35,507 nucleotides of DNA from Candidatus Methanomethylicus oleisabuli (GCA_001717025.1 MAGU01000037.1:585-36091), one strand, 5' to 3'. Shown: positions 24,408-32,685, counted from the first letter of the stretch. The notes: a model not told the origin generated them from the letters alone. Numbers and translations: made by a program.

Positions 24408-26849
24408 CTACCTCACGATCTCCGCGCCCGCCTCGCCGGCTATGAACTCCAGGTCTGCGATGTGCAGCGTCTGCCTTATCAGCCACTCGTTCTTCCTGCA
24501 TGCCATTAGCATCTCCTCGCTACCCATTACCCTGCCTAGCTTAACCTCCGCAGCGAGTGCCGCCTTCATCCCGACCTTCTTCGCCCTGAGCGCCGCGATC
24601 GCATTGACTACGAGCTCCCCCGCTCGCCCATCTGCCGCCTCCCTCCCTTCCACCTTCGGCCACGAGGTGGCGTGTACCGATATTGCCCCCTCGCCATCCC
24701 TGAAGACCTTCTGGTATATCTCCTCTGTTATATGCGGGCAAATCGGCGCGAGGAGCCTTATGAACGTCGATATTGCCTTGTGGAGCGTCGCCTTAGCAGC
24801 CATGCTGCTCCCCGCATTCCTCGGGCTATAAAGCCGCGGCTTTGCCGCCTCGATGTACTGGTCGCAGAAGTCATGCCAGTAGAACCTCTGCAGCAGGTCT
24901 ACCGCGATGTGGAACTGGTAGCCGTCCATCGCCTCCGTCACCTTGGATACAGTCTCGTCCAGCCTGTAGAGGATCCACCTGTCGACGTCCTCCAGCTCCC
25001 CCTCATTAAGCTGGTATGACTTCTCGCCGAAGAAACCCTCGACGAAGCGCGCAGAGGACCAGACCTTCTGCAGGAACCCCTTACCATACTTGACGGGCTC
25101 CCACTTGAACGGGAAGTCCGACCCGAGCGTCAGCGAGAGGAGCGCTTGGCGTATCGCATCCGCGCCGTACTCGTTGATCCCCTGCTCCGGGTCTATCACG
25201 TTCCCCTTAGACTTGGACATCCTGGAGCCGTCCGGACCGAGTATGTGCCCATTTATGAGCGCCCCCTTGAACGGCGCCTGGCCGGTCAGCAGGTGGCACC
25301 TGAGTGTCGTGTAATACATCCACGTCCTGATTATGTCGTGGCCCTGCTGCCTGAGGTCTACAGGGTAAGCCCTCTTGAACCTCTCCCTGTCCGTGAAGTA
25401 TCCAGTCGCGATGAGGGGGGTTATGCTGGAGTCCACCCAGCAGTCGCAGACGTCAGTCGTCCCCGCGATCTCCGCGCCCCCGCACTTGGGGCACCTGTCC
25501 ACCGGGGGCCTGCTTTCGGAGGTGTCCACGGGGAGGTCCTCCTCCCTTGGGGGTATGATCTCGTTGCACGAGATGCAGTACCAGAACGGTATCGGCGTTC
25601 CGAAGACGCGCTGCCTCGAGATGAGCCAGTCCCACTCTATGCTGTTGACCCAGTCGTCTAGCCTGGGGCTCATGAACTTGGGCGTCCACTTCATCTGGGC
25701 GTTGTCGGCGAGCATCATCTCCCTGAACTCCTTGGACTTGATGAACCACTGGTCCTTCACGAGAAACTCGATGGGCGCCATGCAGTCCGCCCGCTCGTTG
25801 TGGGTGAGGACGTTGTGGGTGATCTCCTCCACCTTGGAGACCATGCCCTCCGCCTGCAGGTCCTTCACGACCTCCTCCCTAGCTGTAGCCGCCTTCATGC
25901 CCGTGTACTTCCCCGCGTTCTCCATCCTTCCATACTCGTCGATCGCCCTCGTGATAGGCAGCCTGTAAGTCTGCTGCCACTTGATGTCCTGCTCGTCGCC
26001 GTAGGTGCAGATCATGACAACCCCGGTGCCGAACTCCCTGTCGACGGCATCGTCGGCAAGGATCCTGACCCTGTTTCCGAATGCCGGAACGACGACCTCC
26101 TTCCCAACCAGAGCTCCGTACCTTCCGTCCTGCGGGTTCACCGCCAATGCCTGGCAGGCGTTCAGCAGCTCGGGCCTCGTCGTTGCGACCTCGACGCAGC
26201 CGCCGCTGTCCGCCGCGGCGAACTTTATGTGGTAGATCTTGCCCTTCTTCTGGACGTAGCCGACCTCTGCCTGCGCAAGCGCCGTCCCGCACCTTGGGCA
26301 CCACTGGACCGGAAACTCCTTCTTGTAGACGAGCCCATTCTTGAACATCGTCAGGAGCGTCCCTTGAACGGCCTTCCAGTAGCTCCTGTCCATGGTCCTA
26401 TACTCCAGCCGCTCCCAGTCTGGGCGGTAGCCCAGCCTTATCATGGTCCCCTTCATGCTCTTGATCATGTTTGCCGTCCACTCGGCGCACTTCTCCCTGA
26501 AGACCTTCCTGTCGTTCCTCGGTACCTTCCACTTGAACTGCACCTTCAGCTCTGTCGGGAGCCCCTGGCAGTCCCACCCCTGGGGCAGTATGACATCGTA
26601 CCCCCTCATCCTCTTGTAGCGTGCTATGGTGTCGTTTATCGAGTTCCAGTAGGCGTGGCCCATGTGGAGCTCGCCGGACGTGAACGGCGGCGGCGTGTCT
26701 ATCGTGAATATGGGCCTGCCGTCGTTCTTGAAGCTGTAAACCTGATAGAATTCCTCGGTCAGCCACCTCTGCTGCCACTTCTCCTCCACCGCGCGGGGGG
26801 CGTAGTTCTTCTCCATCTTCCTCAACGCGTCCGCCGAATCTGCTGCCAA
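24408..26849 (-). CDS. valS: Valyl-tRNA synthetase
   Basis: A class I aminoacyl-tRNA synthetase charging tRNA-Val, about 813 residues. The HIGH motif is HMGH (62-65), and the KMSKS motif is RMSKS (543-547). GWDCQGLPTE and DVCDCWVDSSITPL are variants of the ValRS signatures. An editing (CP1) domain lies between, with Cys pairs in WCPRCG and CISC/CPKC that probably bind zinc, and a C-terminal anticodon-binding helical domain ends the protein. The start is TTG at 26849 because GGAGG stands eight bases before it; GTG at 26855 is too close to that site. A promoter lies at 26899-26907. Confidence 0.95.
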   Translation of the reverse strand: MAADSADALRKMEKNYAPRAVEEKWQQRWLTEEFYQVYSFKNDGRPIFTIDTPPPFTSGELHMGHAYWNSINDTIARYKRMRGYDVILPQGWDCQGLPTELKVQFKWKVPRNDRKVFREKCAEWTANMIKSMKGTMIRLGYRPDWERLEYRTMDRSYWKAVQGTLLTMFKNGLVYKKEFPVQWCPRCGTALAQAEVGYVQKKGKIYHIKFAAADSGGCVEVATTRPELLNACQALAVNPQDGRYGALVGKEVVVPAFGNRVRILADDAVDREFGTGVVMICTYGDEQDIKWQQTYRLPITRAIDEYGRMENAGKYTGMKAATAREEVVKDLQAEGMVSKVEEITHNVLTHNERADCMAPIEFLVKDQWFIKSKEFREMMLADNAQMKWTPKFMSPRLDDWVNSIEWDWLISRQRVFGTPIPFWYCISCNEIIPPREEDLPVDTSESRPPVDRCPKCGGAEIAGTTDVCDCWVDSSITPLIATGYFTDRERFKRAYPVDLRQQGHDIIRTWMYYTTLRCHLLTGQAPFKGALINGHILGPDGSRMSKSKGNVIDPEQGINEYGADAIRQALLSLTLGSDFPFKWEPVKYGKGFLQKVWSSARFVEGFFGEKSYQLNEGELEDVDRWILYRLDETVSKVTEAMDGYQFHIAVDLLQRFYWHDFCDQYIEAAKPRLYSPRNAGSSMAAKATLHKAISTFIRLLAPICPHITEEIYQKVFRDGEGAISVHATSWPKVEGREAADGRAGELVVNAIAALRAKKVGMKAALAAEVKLGRVMGSEEMLMACRKNEWLIRQTLHIADLEFIAGEAGAEIVR

Positions 26850-26891
26850 GGTCACTTCCTCCGAATGCTCTACTTCATCAACTTATCAGAC

Positions 26892-27575
26892 ATGCTGATT
26901 AATAAAATCGGTGGGGTCGCCAGCTCCCCCCGCCATCGGGCTGCCTGCAATCCCGGCGGAGCCGCTCCCCCATCGCCACGGCTGACCGCCTCAAGGATCC
27001 CCCGCGGCGCAGACGACCGCGTTATGGACATTGGGTGCAGCCCCGGTACGCTGGCAATCCCGCTGGCAAAGATTGTAGAGTCCGTGACGACTGTCGACAT
27101 GTCCCCAAACATGCTAAAGGTCCTCCGGGAGAGGGCGTCCGCCGAGAACCTCTCCAACATCACCTGCGTCAATAAGCAGTGGCGGGACGTCGTCGTGGGA
27201 TCCGACATAGACCGGTCATACGACGCAGTGATGGCCTCCAACTCGTTTAGCCTGCTTGCCGCCAAGGAGACAAAGTGCGGCGACAGGACCTGCGTCGACT
27301 GGGACGTGATCGACGCCGTTAAGAAGATGAATGCCGTAGGGCGGGAGGTCTACGTCACCATGCCTCTGGGCGAGAGCGCCCCCTTTAGAATATACGATGC
27401 CATCGGCATCCCTTGCCACCCCCCTCCAAACCACGTCATCACCTACAACGTAATCTCAGAGACGGGCGTCCTGCCCGACATCGACCTGCTGCCATCGCAT
27501 CACCGCGGTTCAAGCGATCCTAAGGCACTTTCTAGCGCCCTGGGCGTTGCGACTTTCTGTAACGAAAAAGCCTAG
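26892..27575 (+). CDS. SAM-dependent methyltransferase, N-terminally short or decayed
   Basis: A class I methyltransferase-like frame. Motif I is VMDIGCSPGTLAIPLA (the usual VLDIGCGPG with changes), motif II is VTTVDMSPNML, and later strands such as YDAVMASNSFSLL and EVYVTMPLG follow. The C-terminal half looks intact to the TAG at 27573. The N-terminus is doubtful. ATG at 26892 is the first start in frame, but the next 35 residues are Pro/Arg/Ala-rich and lack the usual helix pair. This start also falls beside the divergent valS TATA element. ATG at 27024 begins inside motif I. The gene may be truncated or a decaying remnant; the substrate is unknown. Confidence 0.5.
   Translation: MLINKIGGVASSPRHRAACNPGGAAPPSPRLTASRIPRGADDRVMDIGCSPGTLAIPLAKIVESVTTVDMSPNMLKVLRERASAENLSNITCVNKQWRDVVVGSDIDRSYDAVMASNSFSLLAAKETKCGDRTCVDWDVIDAVKKMNAVGREVYVTMPLGESAPFRIYDAIGIPCHPPPNHVITYNVISETGVLPDIDLLPSHHRGSSDPKALSSALGVATFCNEKA
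26899..26907 (-). promoter_or_regulatory. TATA box of valS
   Basis: Minus-strand TTTTATTAA lies 50-58 bases before the TTG start at 26849. Initiation near 26877 would give a leader of about 28 bases containing GGAGG. It is the only AT-rich element in the short divergent gap. Confidence 0.55.
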
Positions 27576-27615
27576 GCAAGGCGCCCCGCGCCAGATGCCC
27601 CCTCCTGAGGCGCCG

Positions 27616-27975
27616 CTATGCCTTTGTCGCCTTCGCCCTGTCGTTGATCGCCTTGATCGCTCCAATGGCGAACTCGGCATCCATCTTGTCGATCTGGTCC
27701 TCCATCGTCCTGCATCCCTTCTCCTTGAACTCTGCAAGGACGTCTTGGACCTTCTTGCCCCTCCTCTTCTCGACCTCCCTGATCTTCGCGTGGAAGAATG
27801 CCTTGGAGAACCCCCCCGTCTCCTCATAGCAGCTAGGCATGCCCTCGCCCGCCGCCTCGCACATGCCTATAAGCGCCAGGCACGTGCCCGGGTCCCTCTC
27901 CGATGGGCACCTGTCCTCGCAGTGCGCCTTTGCGTACCTCAACACGCTGATGAGATCCCTCTTGTCAGTGCCCAC
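27616..27975 (-). CDS. Hypothetical Cys-rich protein, 119 residues
   Basis: I do not recognise this family. The N-terminal half carries five Cys (19, 23, 32, 39, 49) in the pattern C-x3-C-x8-C-x6-C-x9-C, with a sixth at 88, suggesting a metal site or disulfides. The C-terminal half is strongly charged and helical (REVEKRRGKKVQDVLAEFKE). GTG at 27975 follows GGTGAGG at good spacing. No membrane segment is visible. It converges on the methyltransferase-like gene and diverges from the structured leader of the SPOUT gene. Confidence 0.7.
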   Translation of the reverse strand: MGTDKRDLISVLRYAKAHCEDRCPSERDPGTCLALIGMCEAAGEGMPSCYEETGGFSKAFFHAKIREVEKRRGKKVQDVLAEFKEKGCRTMEDQIDKMDAEFAIGAIKAINDRAKATKA

Positions 27976-28136
27976 AAACCCTCACCATCAAATTTGGCCT
28001 CCGTTGTGACTCTTCTCCATCGCTTTCGCTTCGCGAACTCGGCAAATTCATCATTGGCCGTGACTTAATCTGCGATGGTAAGAGATAAGCTTTTTACGCC
28101 ATGCCGCATTCCCGTCGCAACATTTTGGGGTAAAGC
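27976..28136. other. Divergent intergenic stretch
   Basis: No gene is recognised between the Cys-rich protein and the promoter at 28137. AT-rich patches at about 28070-28095 could serve a minus-strand promoter for the Cys-rich gene, but none is clear. Confidence 0.3.
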
Positions 28137-28143
28137 TTTATAG
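28137..28143 (+). promoter_or_regulatory. TATA box before the micro-ORF and SPOUT methyltransferase
   Basis: TTTATAG, preceded by TAAAGC, is a clear archaeal TATA element. Expected initiation is near 28166, 15 bases ahead of the micro-ORF ATG at 28181, so the micro-ORF and hairpins are in the 5' part of the transcript. Confidence 0.65.
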
Positions 28144-28180
28144 CGGTCTCCAAATTCCATGAATATGTGAGGTGTTAACG

Positions 28181-28261
28181 ATGGGAGGTCGCCAGAAGAC
28201 AACTCTCCTCAGCCCGGTTCAGGAAGGGAGCAAGAAGAAGCCGTCCTCGGATAGGCAGTGA
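28181..28261 (+). CDS. 26-residue basic micro-ORF in the SPOUT-gene leader
   Basis: ATG at 28181 is preceded by GAGGTG with six bases of spacing and lies downstream of a good TATA box, so initiation signals are as strong as for neighbouring genes. The peptide is basic and begins MGGRQKTT, ending in KKKPSSDRQ. The first residues vaguely recall the start of ribosomal protein S25e, but the frame stops long before that fold and the remaining sequence does not encode it. Its last codons form the left arm of a hairpin. It may be a leader peptide or a stand-alone small protein; I cannot decide. Confidence 0.45.
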   Translation: MGGRQKTTLLSPVQEGSKKKPSSDRQ

Positions 28262-28300
28262 TCTGTCTGTCTATCCGATACCACCGCTCATCAGAGCGGT
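28247..28300 (+). promoter_or_regulatory. Two strong hairpins in the leader of the SPOUT methyltransferase gene
   Basis: Stem one is TCGGATAG (28247-28254) paired with CTATCCGA (28271-28278), eight perfect pairs, and its loop contains the micro-ORF stop. Stem two is ACCGCTC (28283-28289) paired with GAGCGGT (28294-28300), seven pairs with loop ATCA. They lie between the micro-ORF and the ATG at 28330. No T-run follows, so a simple bacterial-type terminator is unlikely. They could stabilise, process or attenuate the transcript, or bind a protein. Confidence 0.6.
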
Positions 28301-28329
28301 CCAATAACTTTCAACTGAAGGTTTGAACA

Positions 28330-29181
28330 ATGTCCGTAGCGCAAAAGAGGGACCACCAGGTATCCATATTCATACCCGTCTCGATTCTGTCCGATGTTCC
28401 GAGCCTGATTGAGAAGACGTTCAAGGTAGGGCAGATAGCCCGTGCGGCATCGATATTCAAGGTAGAGCGGATCGTGGTCTATATGGCATCAAAGAGCGAC
28501 TCGAGGGAGGACGGATTCCTCATCAGAGACCTGCTCTCATACGCCGAGACCCCTCAGTATCTCAAGAAGAGGCTCTTCCCACTCTCGGACTCCCTGCGAT
28601 ACGCAGGGACGATCCCCCCGCTACGGACACCGCACCACCCTCTGGAGTCCACGAATATGGACTACCGTGAGGGTCTAGTCCTCAAGTCAGGCCGTACGGG
28701 GTCGACCGTAGACATCGGTCTCAGGGCGCCTGTATCGACCAGCGCCCGTCTTACGCCCAACGCACGCGTCACCATGGTGCTGGACCATGGCTCCGAGTCA
28801 TGGGTTCCTGTGTCAAGGGCAGACGTCCCATACTATTGGGGGTACAACGTCTCTCTGGAGTTGAAGCCCCTCCGGCAGGTCTTAGACGCGTACGATCCGC
28901 TTCTGGACTCCGTGGTCGCAACATCGCGGTTGGGGGGGCCCGCCACGGCCTCCGCTCCGAGGATCAGGGGCATGATGTCGCCCGGGCAGAGGATGGCGCT
29001 GCTCTTCGGCTCCCCATCCGAGGGCCTGCACGAGATAATCGCGAGGGGCGGCGCCAGGATCGATGATGTTGCGGACCTCGTCATTAACACTGTTACCGAT
29101 CAGGGCACAGCGACTGTCAGGACCGAGGAGGCCATCTTCATCACGCTCGCCGCCTTGGACTCGATAAACGCCCTTGGCTAG
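28330..29181 (+). CDS. SPOUT-fold RNA methyltransferase (DUF171 type)
   Basis: A 283-residue member of the archaeal DUF171 group, knotted SPOUT methyltransferases related to human C9orf114, usually encoded just before rpl3 as here. Typical segments are VSIFIPVSIL, KVGQIARAASIFKVERIVVY, RLFPLSDSLRYAGTIPPLRT, HHP and the C-terminal knot with LLFGSPSEGLHEI and TVRTEEAIFITLAALDSIN. A central OB-like insertion (REGLVLKSG to VPVSRADVPYYWGY) is present. It is expected to methylate RNA; the target is not known. Its leader carries the micro-ORF and hairpins described separately. Confidence 0.92.
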   Translation: MSVAQKRDHQVSIFIPVSILSDVPSLIEKTFKVGQIARAASIFKVERIVVYMASKSDSREDGFLIRDLLSYAETPQYLKKRLFPLSDSLRYAGTIPPLRTPHHPLESTNMDYREGLVLKSGRTGSTVDIGLRAPVSTSARLTPNARVTMVLDHGSESWVPVSRADVPYYWGYNVSLELKPLRQVLDAYDPLLDSVVATSRLGGPATASAPRIRGMMSPGQRMALLFGSPSEGLHEIIARGGARIDDVADLVINTVTDQGTATVRTEEAIFITLAALDSINALG

Positions 29182-29235
29182 TGCATGCGCCTGCATCGAG
29201 GTGCCCTGGATTGGGCGCCCGAAAAAAAGATAGAC

Positions 29236-29244
29236 ATATATTTT
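29236..29244 (+). promoter_or_regulatory. TATA box of the rpl3 ribosomal cluster
   Basis: ATATATTTT stands in AT-rich sequence after the SPOUT gene. Initiation near 29267 precedes GGAGGT (29278-29283) and ATG 29290. Confidence 0.65.
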
Positions 29245-29289
29245 AGTAATACTGCTATCAACAAGCTAGTTTACACTGGAGGTTTACTA

Positions 29290-30300
29290 ATGGGACATAA
29301 AAGCAAGAGCGCACCGCGTAGAGGATCACTGATGTATTATCCTAGGGTGCGCGCCAGGCGAATCAGCGGAAGAGTAAGGACCTGGCCAACGGTGAGTGGC
29401 GATCCCAAGCTGCTTGGTTTTGCTGGTTACAAGGTAGGGACGACTCACCTAGTCATGATCGACAACAGGCAGAAGAGCCCTCTCTTCAACAGGGAGGCAG
29501 TGAGGGAGGTTACGGTGCTCGAGGTGCCGCCGATTTTGGTATACGGCTACAGGGCATACGAGAAGACGCCAAAGGGCATCAGGACGATCGGCGAGGTCAT
29601 CTCCAAGGGCCTCCCGAAGTACGCAGACCGCGCGGTGGTGGTTCCGAAGGAGTACGACCCCGCGCCGTCGCAGGCAGCGATCGAGTCGAACCTGCAGGAT
29701 GTTGTAGAGATCAGGGCTCTTGCTATGACGCAGCCGTTCAAGGTGGGCTTCGGCAAGAAGACGCCGGAGGTGCTCGAGATAAAGGTCGGCGGAAGCGACA
29801 TGAACGCCGTACTTGCGCACGCCAAGGCACTCCTAGGCAAGGAGGTCAGGGCAAAGGACCTCTTCTCAGAAGGCATGTTCATCGACGTCACTGGCGTGAC
29901 CAAAGGCAAGGGATTCGCTGGCGCCGTGAAGCGTTTCGGCGTAAAGGTCCAGCCGAACTGGCACAAGCACAGGAAAGGCAAGAGGGTCGTCGGTGCGATC
30001 AGCCCCTCGGTCCCCCACATGATGTTCCAGATACCGAGGCCAGGGAAGATGGGCTACCACCAGAGGACCGAGTACAACAAGCTTATCCTAAAGATTGGCG
30101 ATAACCCGAACGACATAAACGTGGCGGGCGGTTTCCTGCACTATGGTCTAGTCAGGGGCGACTACCTGGTGATGCAGGGCACGTTGCCTGGACCGTCCAA
30201 GCGACTTCTTAGGCTGAGGCTTCCCGTGAGGGCAAAGAAGCCGAAGATCGAGGCTCCTAAGGTCCTAACGATAAGCCTTGCCTCGAAGCAGGGGGTGTAG
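29290..30300 (+). CDS. rpl3: 50S ribosomal protein L3
   Basis: An archaeal/eukaryotic-type L3, 336 residues. ATG at 29290 follows GGAGGT with six bases of spacing and gives MGHKSKSAPRRGSL, the family start; a longer frame upstream is not conserved and crosses the promoter. Conserved parts include LGFAGYKVGTTHLVMID, the VTGVTKGKGFAGAVKRFGVK loop that reaches the peptidyl transferase centre, and the IPRPGKMGYHQRTEYNK segment. It is the first gene of the L3-L4-L23-L2-S19 transcript. Confidence 0.97.
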   Translation: MGHKSKSAPRRGSLMYYPRVRARRISGRVRTWPTVSGDPKLLGFAGYKVGTTHLVMIDNRQKSPLFNREAVREVTVLEVPPILVYGYRAYEKTPKGIRTIGEVISKGLPKYADRAVVVPKEYDPAPSQAAIESNLQDVVEIRALAMTQPFKVGFGKKTPEVLEIKVGGSDMNAVLAHAKALLGKEVRAKDLFSEGMFIDVTGVTKGKGFAGAVKRFGVKVQPNWHKHRKGKRVVGAISPSVPHMMFQIPRPGKMGYHQRTEYNKLILKIGDNPNDINVAGGFLHYGLVRGDYLVMQGTLPGPSKRLLRLRLPVRAKKPKIEAPKVLTISLASKQGV

Positions 30301-30303
30301 TGG

Positions 30304-31098
30304 ATGGCGAACAGTGGTGGTCTTGCGGTCGAGGCCGTCAAGGTGATAGCGCTGGACGGCTCGGTAAAGTCGGAGTTGCCTCTGCCCGCAGTCTTCTCAA
30401 CTGGCGTGAGGCCTGACCTGGTCCGCAGGGCGGTCCTCTCGAGCCAGTCTGCGAGGATACAGCCGAGGTCCAACGATTACTATGCCGGCAAGAAGAACAC
30501 CGCCGAGAGCCTTGGTGTAGGCCTGGACCTGGCAAGGGTCCCAAGGATCCACGGCGCCAACAGGGCGGCATTCGTCCCCAACGTAGTGGGTGGAAGGGTG
30601 GCATTCCCAGCCCAGCTGGAGAAGATCTACCACGAGCGGATAAACTCCAAGGAGAGGCTCCTTGCGCTCAGGTCTGCGATCGCCGCCACCGCCAGCGCAA
30701 AGCTCGTTGCGGCAAGGGGGCACGCCATTGCCGAAGGGACAGCGTTGCCGTTTGTCGTCGCGGACGACCTGAAGGGGCTGAAGAGCGCCGCGGAGTTCCG
30801 AGACTTCTTGAAGAAGGTGTCCCTTTGGTCTGACGTCGAGAGGGCAAAGGAAGGCGTGAAGGAGCGGTCAGGCAGGGGCAAGACGCGAGGCAGGCGGTGG
30901 GTCAAGCCCAAGTCAATATTGTTGGTCTCGGATGAGGCAAAGCCGCCCCTCAGGCTCGCTTCGAGGAACTTCACCGGCGTCGAGTTTGCAGACGTTGGCT
31001 CGCTCAATGTCGAGAGGCTCGCACCAGGCGGCCACGCCGGAAGGCTGACGGTCTGGACGGAGTCCGCTTTCAAGAAGCTTGATGAGCTGTATGCATGA
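30304..31098 (+). CDS. rpl4: 50S ribosomal protein L4
   Basis: An archaeal L4 (eukaryotic uL4 type), 264 residues, starting four bases after the rpl3 stop. It shows VFSTGVRPDLVRRAVLSSQS, the arginine-rich exit-tunnel loop region around RVPRIHGANRAAFVPNVVGG, GRGKTRGRRWVKPKSILLV and the C-terminal VERLAPGGHAGRLTVWTESA. It is followed by rpl23 after a few bases. Confidence 0.97.
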   Translation: MANSGGLAVEAVKVIALDGSVKSELPLPAVFSTGVRPDLVRRAVLSSQSARIQPRSNDYYAGKKNTAESLGVGLDLARVPRIHGANRAAFVPNVVGGRVAFPAQLEKIYHERINSKERLLALRSAIAATASAKLVAARGHAIAEGTALPFVVADDLKGLKSAAEFRDFLKKVSLWSDVERAKEGVKERSGRGKTRGRRWVKPKSILLVSDEAKPPLRLASRNFTGVEFADVGSLNVERLAPGGHAGRLTVWTESAFKKLDELYA

Positions 31099-31116
31099 TT
31101 TGAGATGGTGATTCAG

Positions 31117-31377
31117 ATGGAACCTAGCGATATCATAATCAGGCCGGTGTCATCGGAGTCGGCATTGGAGAAGGTCGAGAAGGAGAACAAGCTGCTCTTC
31201 ATAGTGTCTCAGAAGTCAAACAAGCTCCAGATAAAGCAGGCAGTCGAGAGGCTCTATGGCGTCAAGGTAAAATCGGTTAACACTATGATCACGCCTGCAG
31301 CGGAGAAGAAGGCGGCGGTTGTGCTCGAGAAGGAGTTTAGTGCGACAGAGCTAGCGACCAAGATTGGTCTGCTGTAG
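31117..31377 (+). CDS. rpl23: 50S ribosomal protein L23
   Basis: An 86-residue L23 at the polypeptide exit site, where SRP docks. ATG at 31117 gives MEPSDIIIRPVSSESAL, matching the family start; GGTGA lies at 31107-31111. ATG at 31105 would add four residues and overlap that site. Conserved parts are ENKLLFIVSQKSNKLQIKQA and LYGVKVKSVNTMITP. Confidence 0.95.
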   Translation: MEPSDIIIRPVSSESALEKVEKENKLLFIVSQKSNKLQIKQAVERLYGVKVKSVNTMITPAAEKKAAVVLEKEFSATELATKIGLL

Positions 31378-31410
31378 TCTTTATGATTTGGTTAGAAAAA
31401 GGTGTGGTGT

Positions 31411-32133
31411 ATGGGAAAGAGACAGGTTCTTCAGAGGAGGGGTCGGGGAGGATCCGTATTCAAGGCACCGTCGTGGAGAAGGATGGGGCGAGTGATGTAC
31501 CCTGCAGTCCATCAGGACGAAAAGACCTCCTCGGTTGAGTTCATAATCAAGGATATAGTTCACGAGTCGGGCAGGGGCGCGCCGGTGGCAGTCGCCGTCA
31601 ACAAGGACGGCGTCTCATCGCTCATGATCGCCCCGGAGGGCCTGTTTGTTGGGCAGAGGATATTCTACGGCGCGGCTGCGCCGGCGAGCCACGGCAACGT
31701 CCTGCCTCTCAAGGCTATACCCGAAGGAGCCCTCATATGCAACATCGAGGGCAGGGCAGGCGATGGCGGAAAGTTCGTCCGGTCAGCGGGGGGCTACGCG
31801 TCTCTAGTCTCGCACACCCATGAGGGCGTGCTTTGCATGTTCCCGTCTGGAGCCATCAAGACATTCAATTCGATGTGCCGCGCCACGATAGGGATCGTCG
31901 CGTCGGGCGGGATGACAGAGAAGCCAATGCTCAAGGCGGGTGCCAACTACCACAAGTGGCGCGCGAGGTCCATAAAGTACCCGCTTGTAAGGGGCAAGGC
32001 AATGAGCCCATACGCTCATCCGCACGGGGGCGGCTCGCACCCGAAGGGCAGCACCCCTGTCAGCAGGAACGCCCCTCCAGGGCAAAAGGTCGGAATCATC
32101 GCCTCGAGAAGGACTGGAAGGCGGAAGAAGTGA
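31411..32133 (+). CDS. rpl2: 50S ribosomal protein L2
   Basis: A 240-residue archaeal L2, needed for subunit joining and peptidyl transfer. The start MGKRQVLQRRGRGGSVFKAP follows GGTGTGGTGT; a GTG/ATG-rich extension upstream is not conserved. Diagnostic stretches are KAIPEGALICNIEGRAGDGG, SAGGYASLVSHTHEG, and the C-terminal YAHPHGGGSHPKGSTPVSRN, which carries the functionally important His. Confidence 0.97.
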   Translation: MGKRQVLQRRGRGGSVFKAPSWRRMGRVMYPAVHQDEKTSSVEFIIKDIVHESGRGAPVAVAVNKDGVSSLMIAPEGLFVGQRIFYGAAAPASHGNVLPLKAIPEGALICNIEGRAGDGGKFVRSAGGYASLVSHTHEGVLCMFPSGAIKTFNSMCRATIGIVASGGMTEKPMLKAGANYHKWRARSIKYPLVRGKAMSPYAHPHGGGSHPKGSTPVSRNAPPGQKVGIIASRRTGRRKK

Positions 32134-32151
32134 TAAGAGGAGTGATATGAT

Positions 32152-32559
32152 ATGGCACTAAGAGAATTCACATACCGGGGCTACACCACGAGTCAGCTAA
32201 TGAGCATGCCCATGGACGAGTTCATCAAGTTGCTCCCAGCAAGGCAGAGGCGCTCCCTGCTTAGGGGCCTGACCCCTGATAAGAGGGCGCTATTCGAGAG
32301 GATCAGGAAGGCAAAGAACGCCATGGCGAAGGGCAAGAAGATCGTCATAAGGACGCACTGCAGGGATATGATCATCCTCCCTGAGATGGTCGGGCTTACG
32401 ATTTCCGTCCACAACGGCAAGGAGTTCACCCCTGTGGAGATCATGCCTGAGATGGTGGGCCATTACCTCGGGGAGCAGGCGATCACTTGCGGCAAGGTTC
32501 AGCACGGCGCGCCAGGCCTCAAGGCAACAAGGAGCTCCATGTTCATACCTCTCAAGTGA
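32152..32559 (+). CDS. rps19: 30S ribosomal protein S19
   Basis: A 135-residue archaeal/eukaryotic S15-type S19 located in the 30S head. It shows [52 protein letters not shown] and [20 protein letters not shown]. It is the last gene before a T-rich stretch and a new promoter, so it probably ends the first ribosomal transcript. Confidence 0.97.
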   Translation: MALREFTYRGYTTSQLMSMPMDEFIKLLPARQRRSLLRGLTPDKRALFERIRKAKNAMAKGKKIVIRTHCRDMIILPEMVGLTISVHNGKEFTPVEIMPEMVGHYLGEQAITCGKVQHGAPGLKATRSSMFIPLK

Positions 32560-32570
32560 GCTCAATTCCA

Positions 32571-32590
32571 TCGTTTTCTCTTTTTTTTCC
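32571..32590 (+). terminator. T-rich terminator after rps19
   Basis: A pyrimidine tract with runs of four and eight T begins 12 bases after the rps19 stop, followed by further T-runs at 32599-32609. Archaeal RNA polymerase terminates at such U-rich stretches without needing a hairpin. A new TATA box follows directly. Confidence 0.6.
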
Positions 32591-32618
32591 CTCAGTCCTT
32601 TTACTTTTTGTGAAAAAC

Positions 32619-32626
32619 TTTTTATA
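32619..32626 (+). promoter_or_regulatory. TATA box of the rpl22 transcript
   Basis: TTTTTATA, preceded by GAAAAAC, is a strong archaeal promoter element. Initiation near 32650 gives a leader of about 36 bases before ATG 32686. It divides the ribosomal cluster into two transcripts. Confidence 0.7.
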
Positions 32627-32685
32627 GCCCTCCAAGGTTGTAAAACTGCAATTCGACTCATCATAATAAATCGGATGTGTGGTCA

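Noticed and set aside
25800-26880. First part of a long plus-strand frame reaching 27575
   Set aside because: It is antisense to valS; only the last part, with SAM-binding motifs, resembles a protein family.
28190-28240. SRP RNA-like stretch (TCAGCCC followed by GGAAGGGAGCA)
   Set aside because: The order and loop do not fit the conserved helix 8, and the transcript is far too short for archaeal SRP RNA with helix 5 and Alu domain.
28181-28330. Truncated ribosomal protein S25e
   Set aside because: Only the first few residues look similar, and the 70 bases after the stop cannot encode the winged-helix part in any frame.
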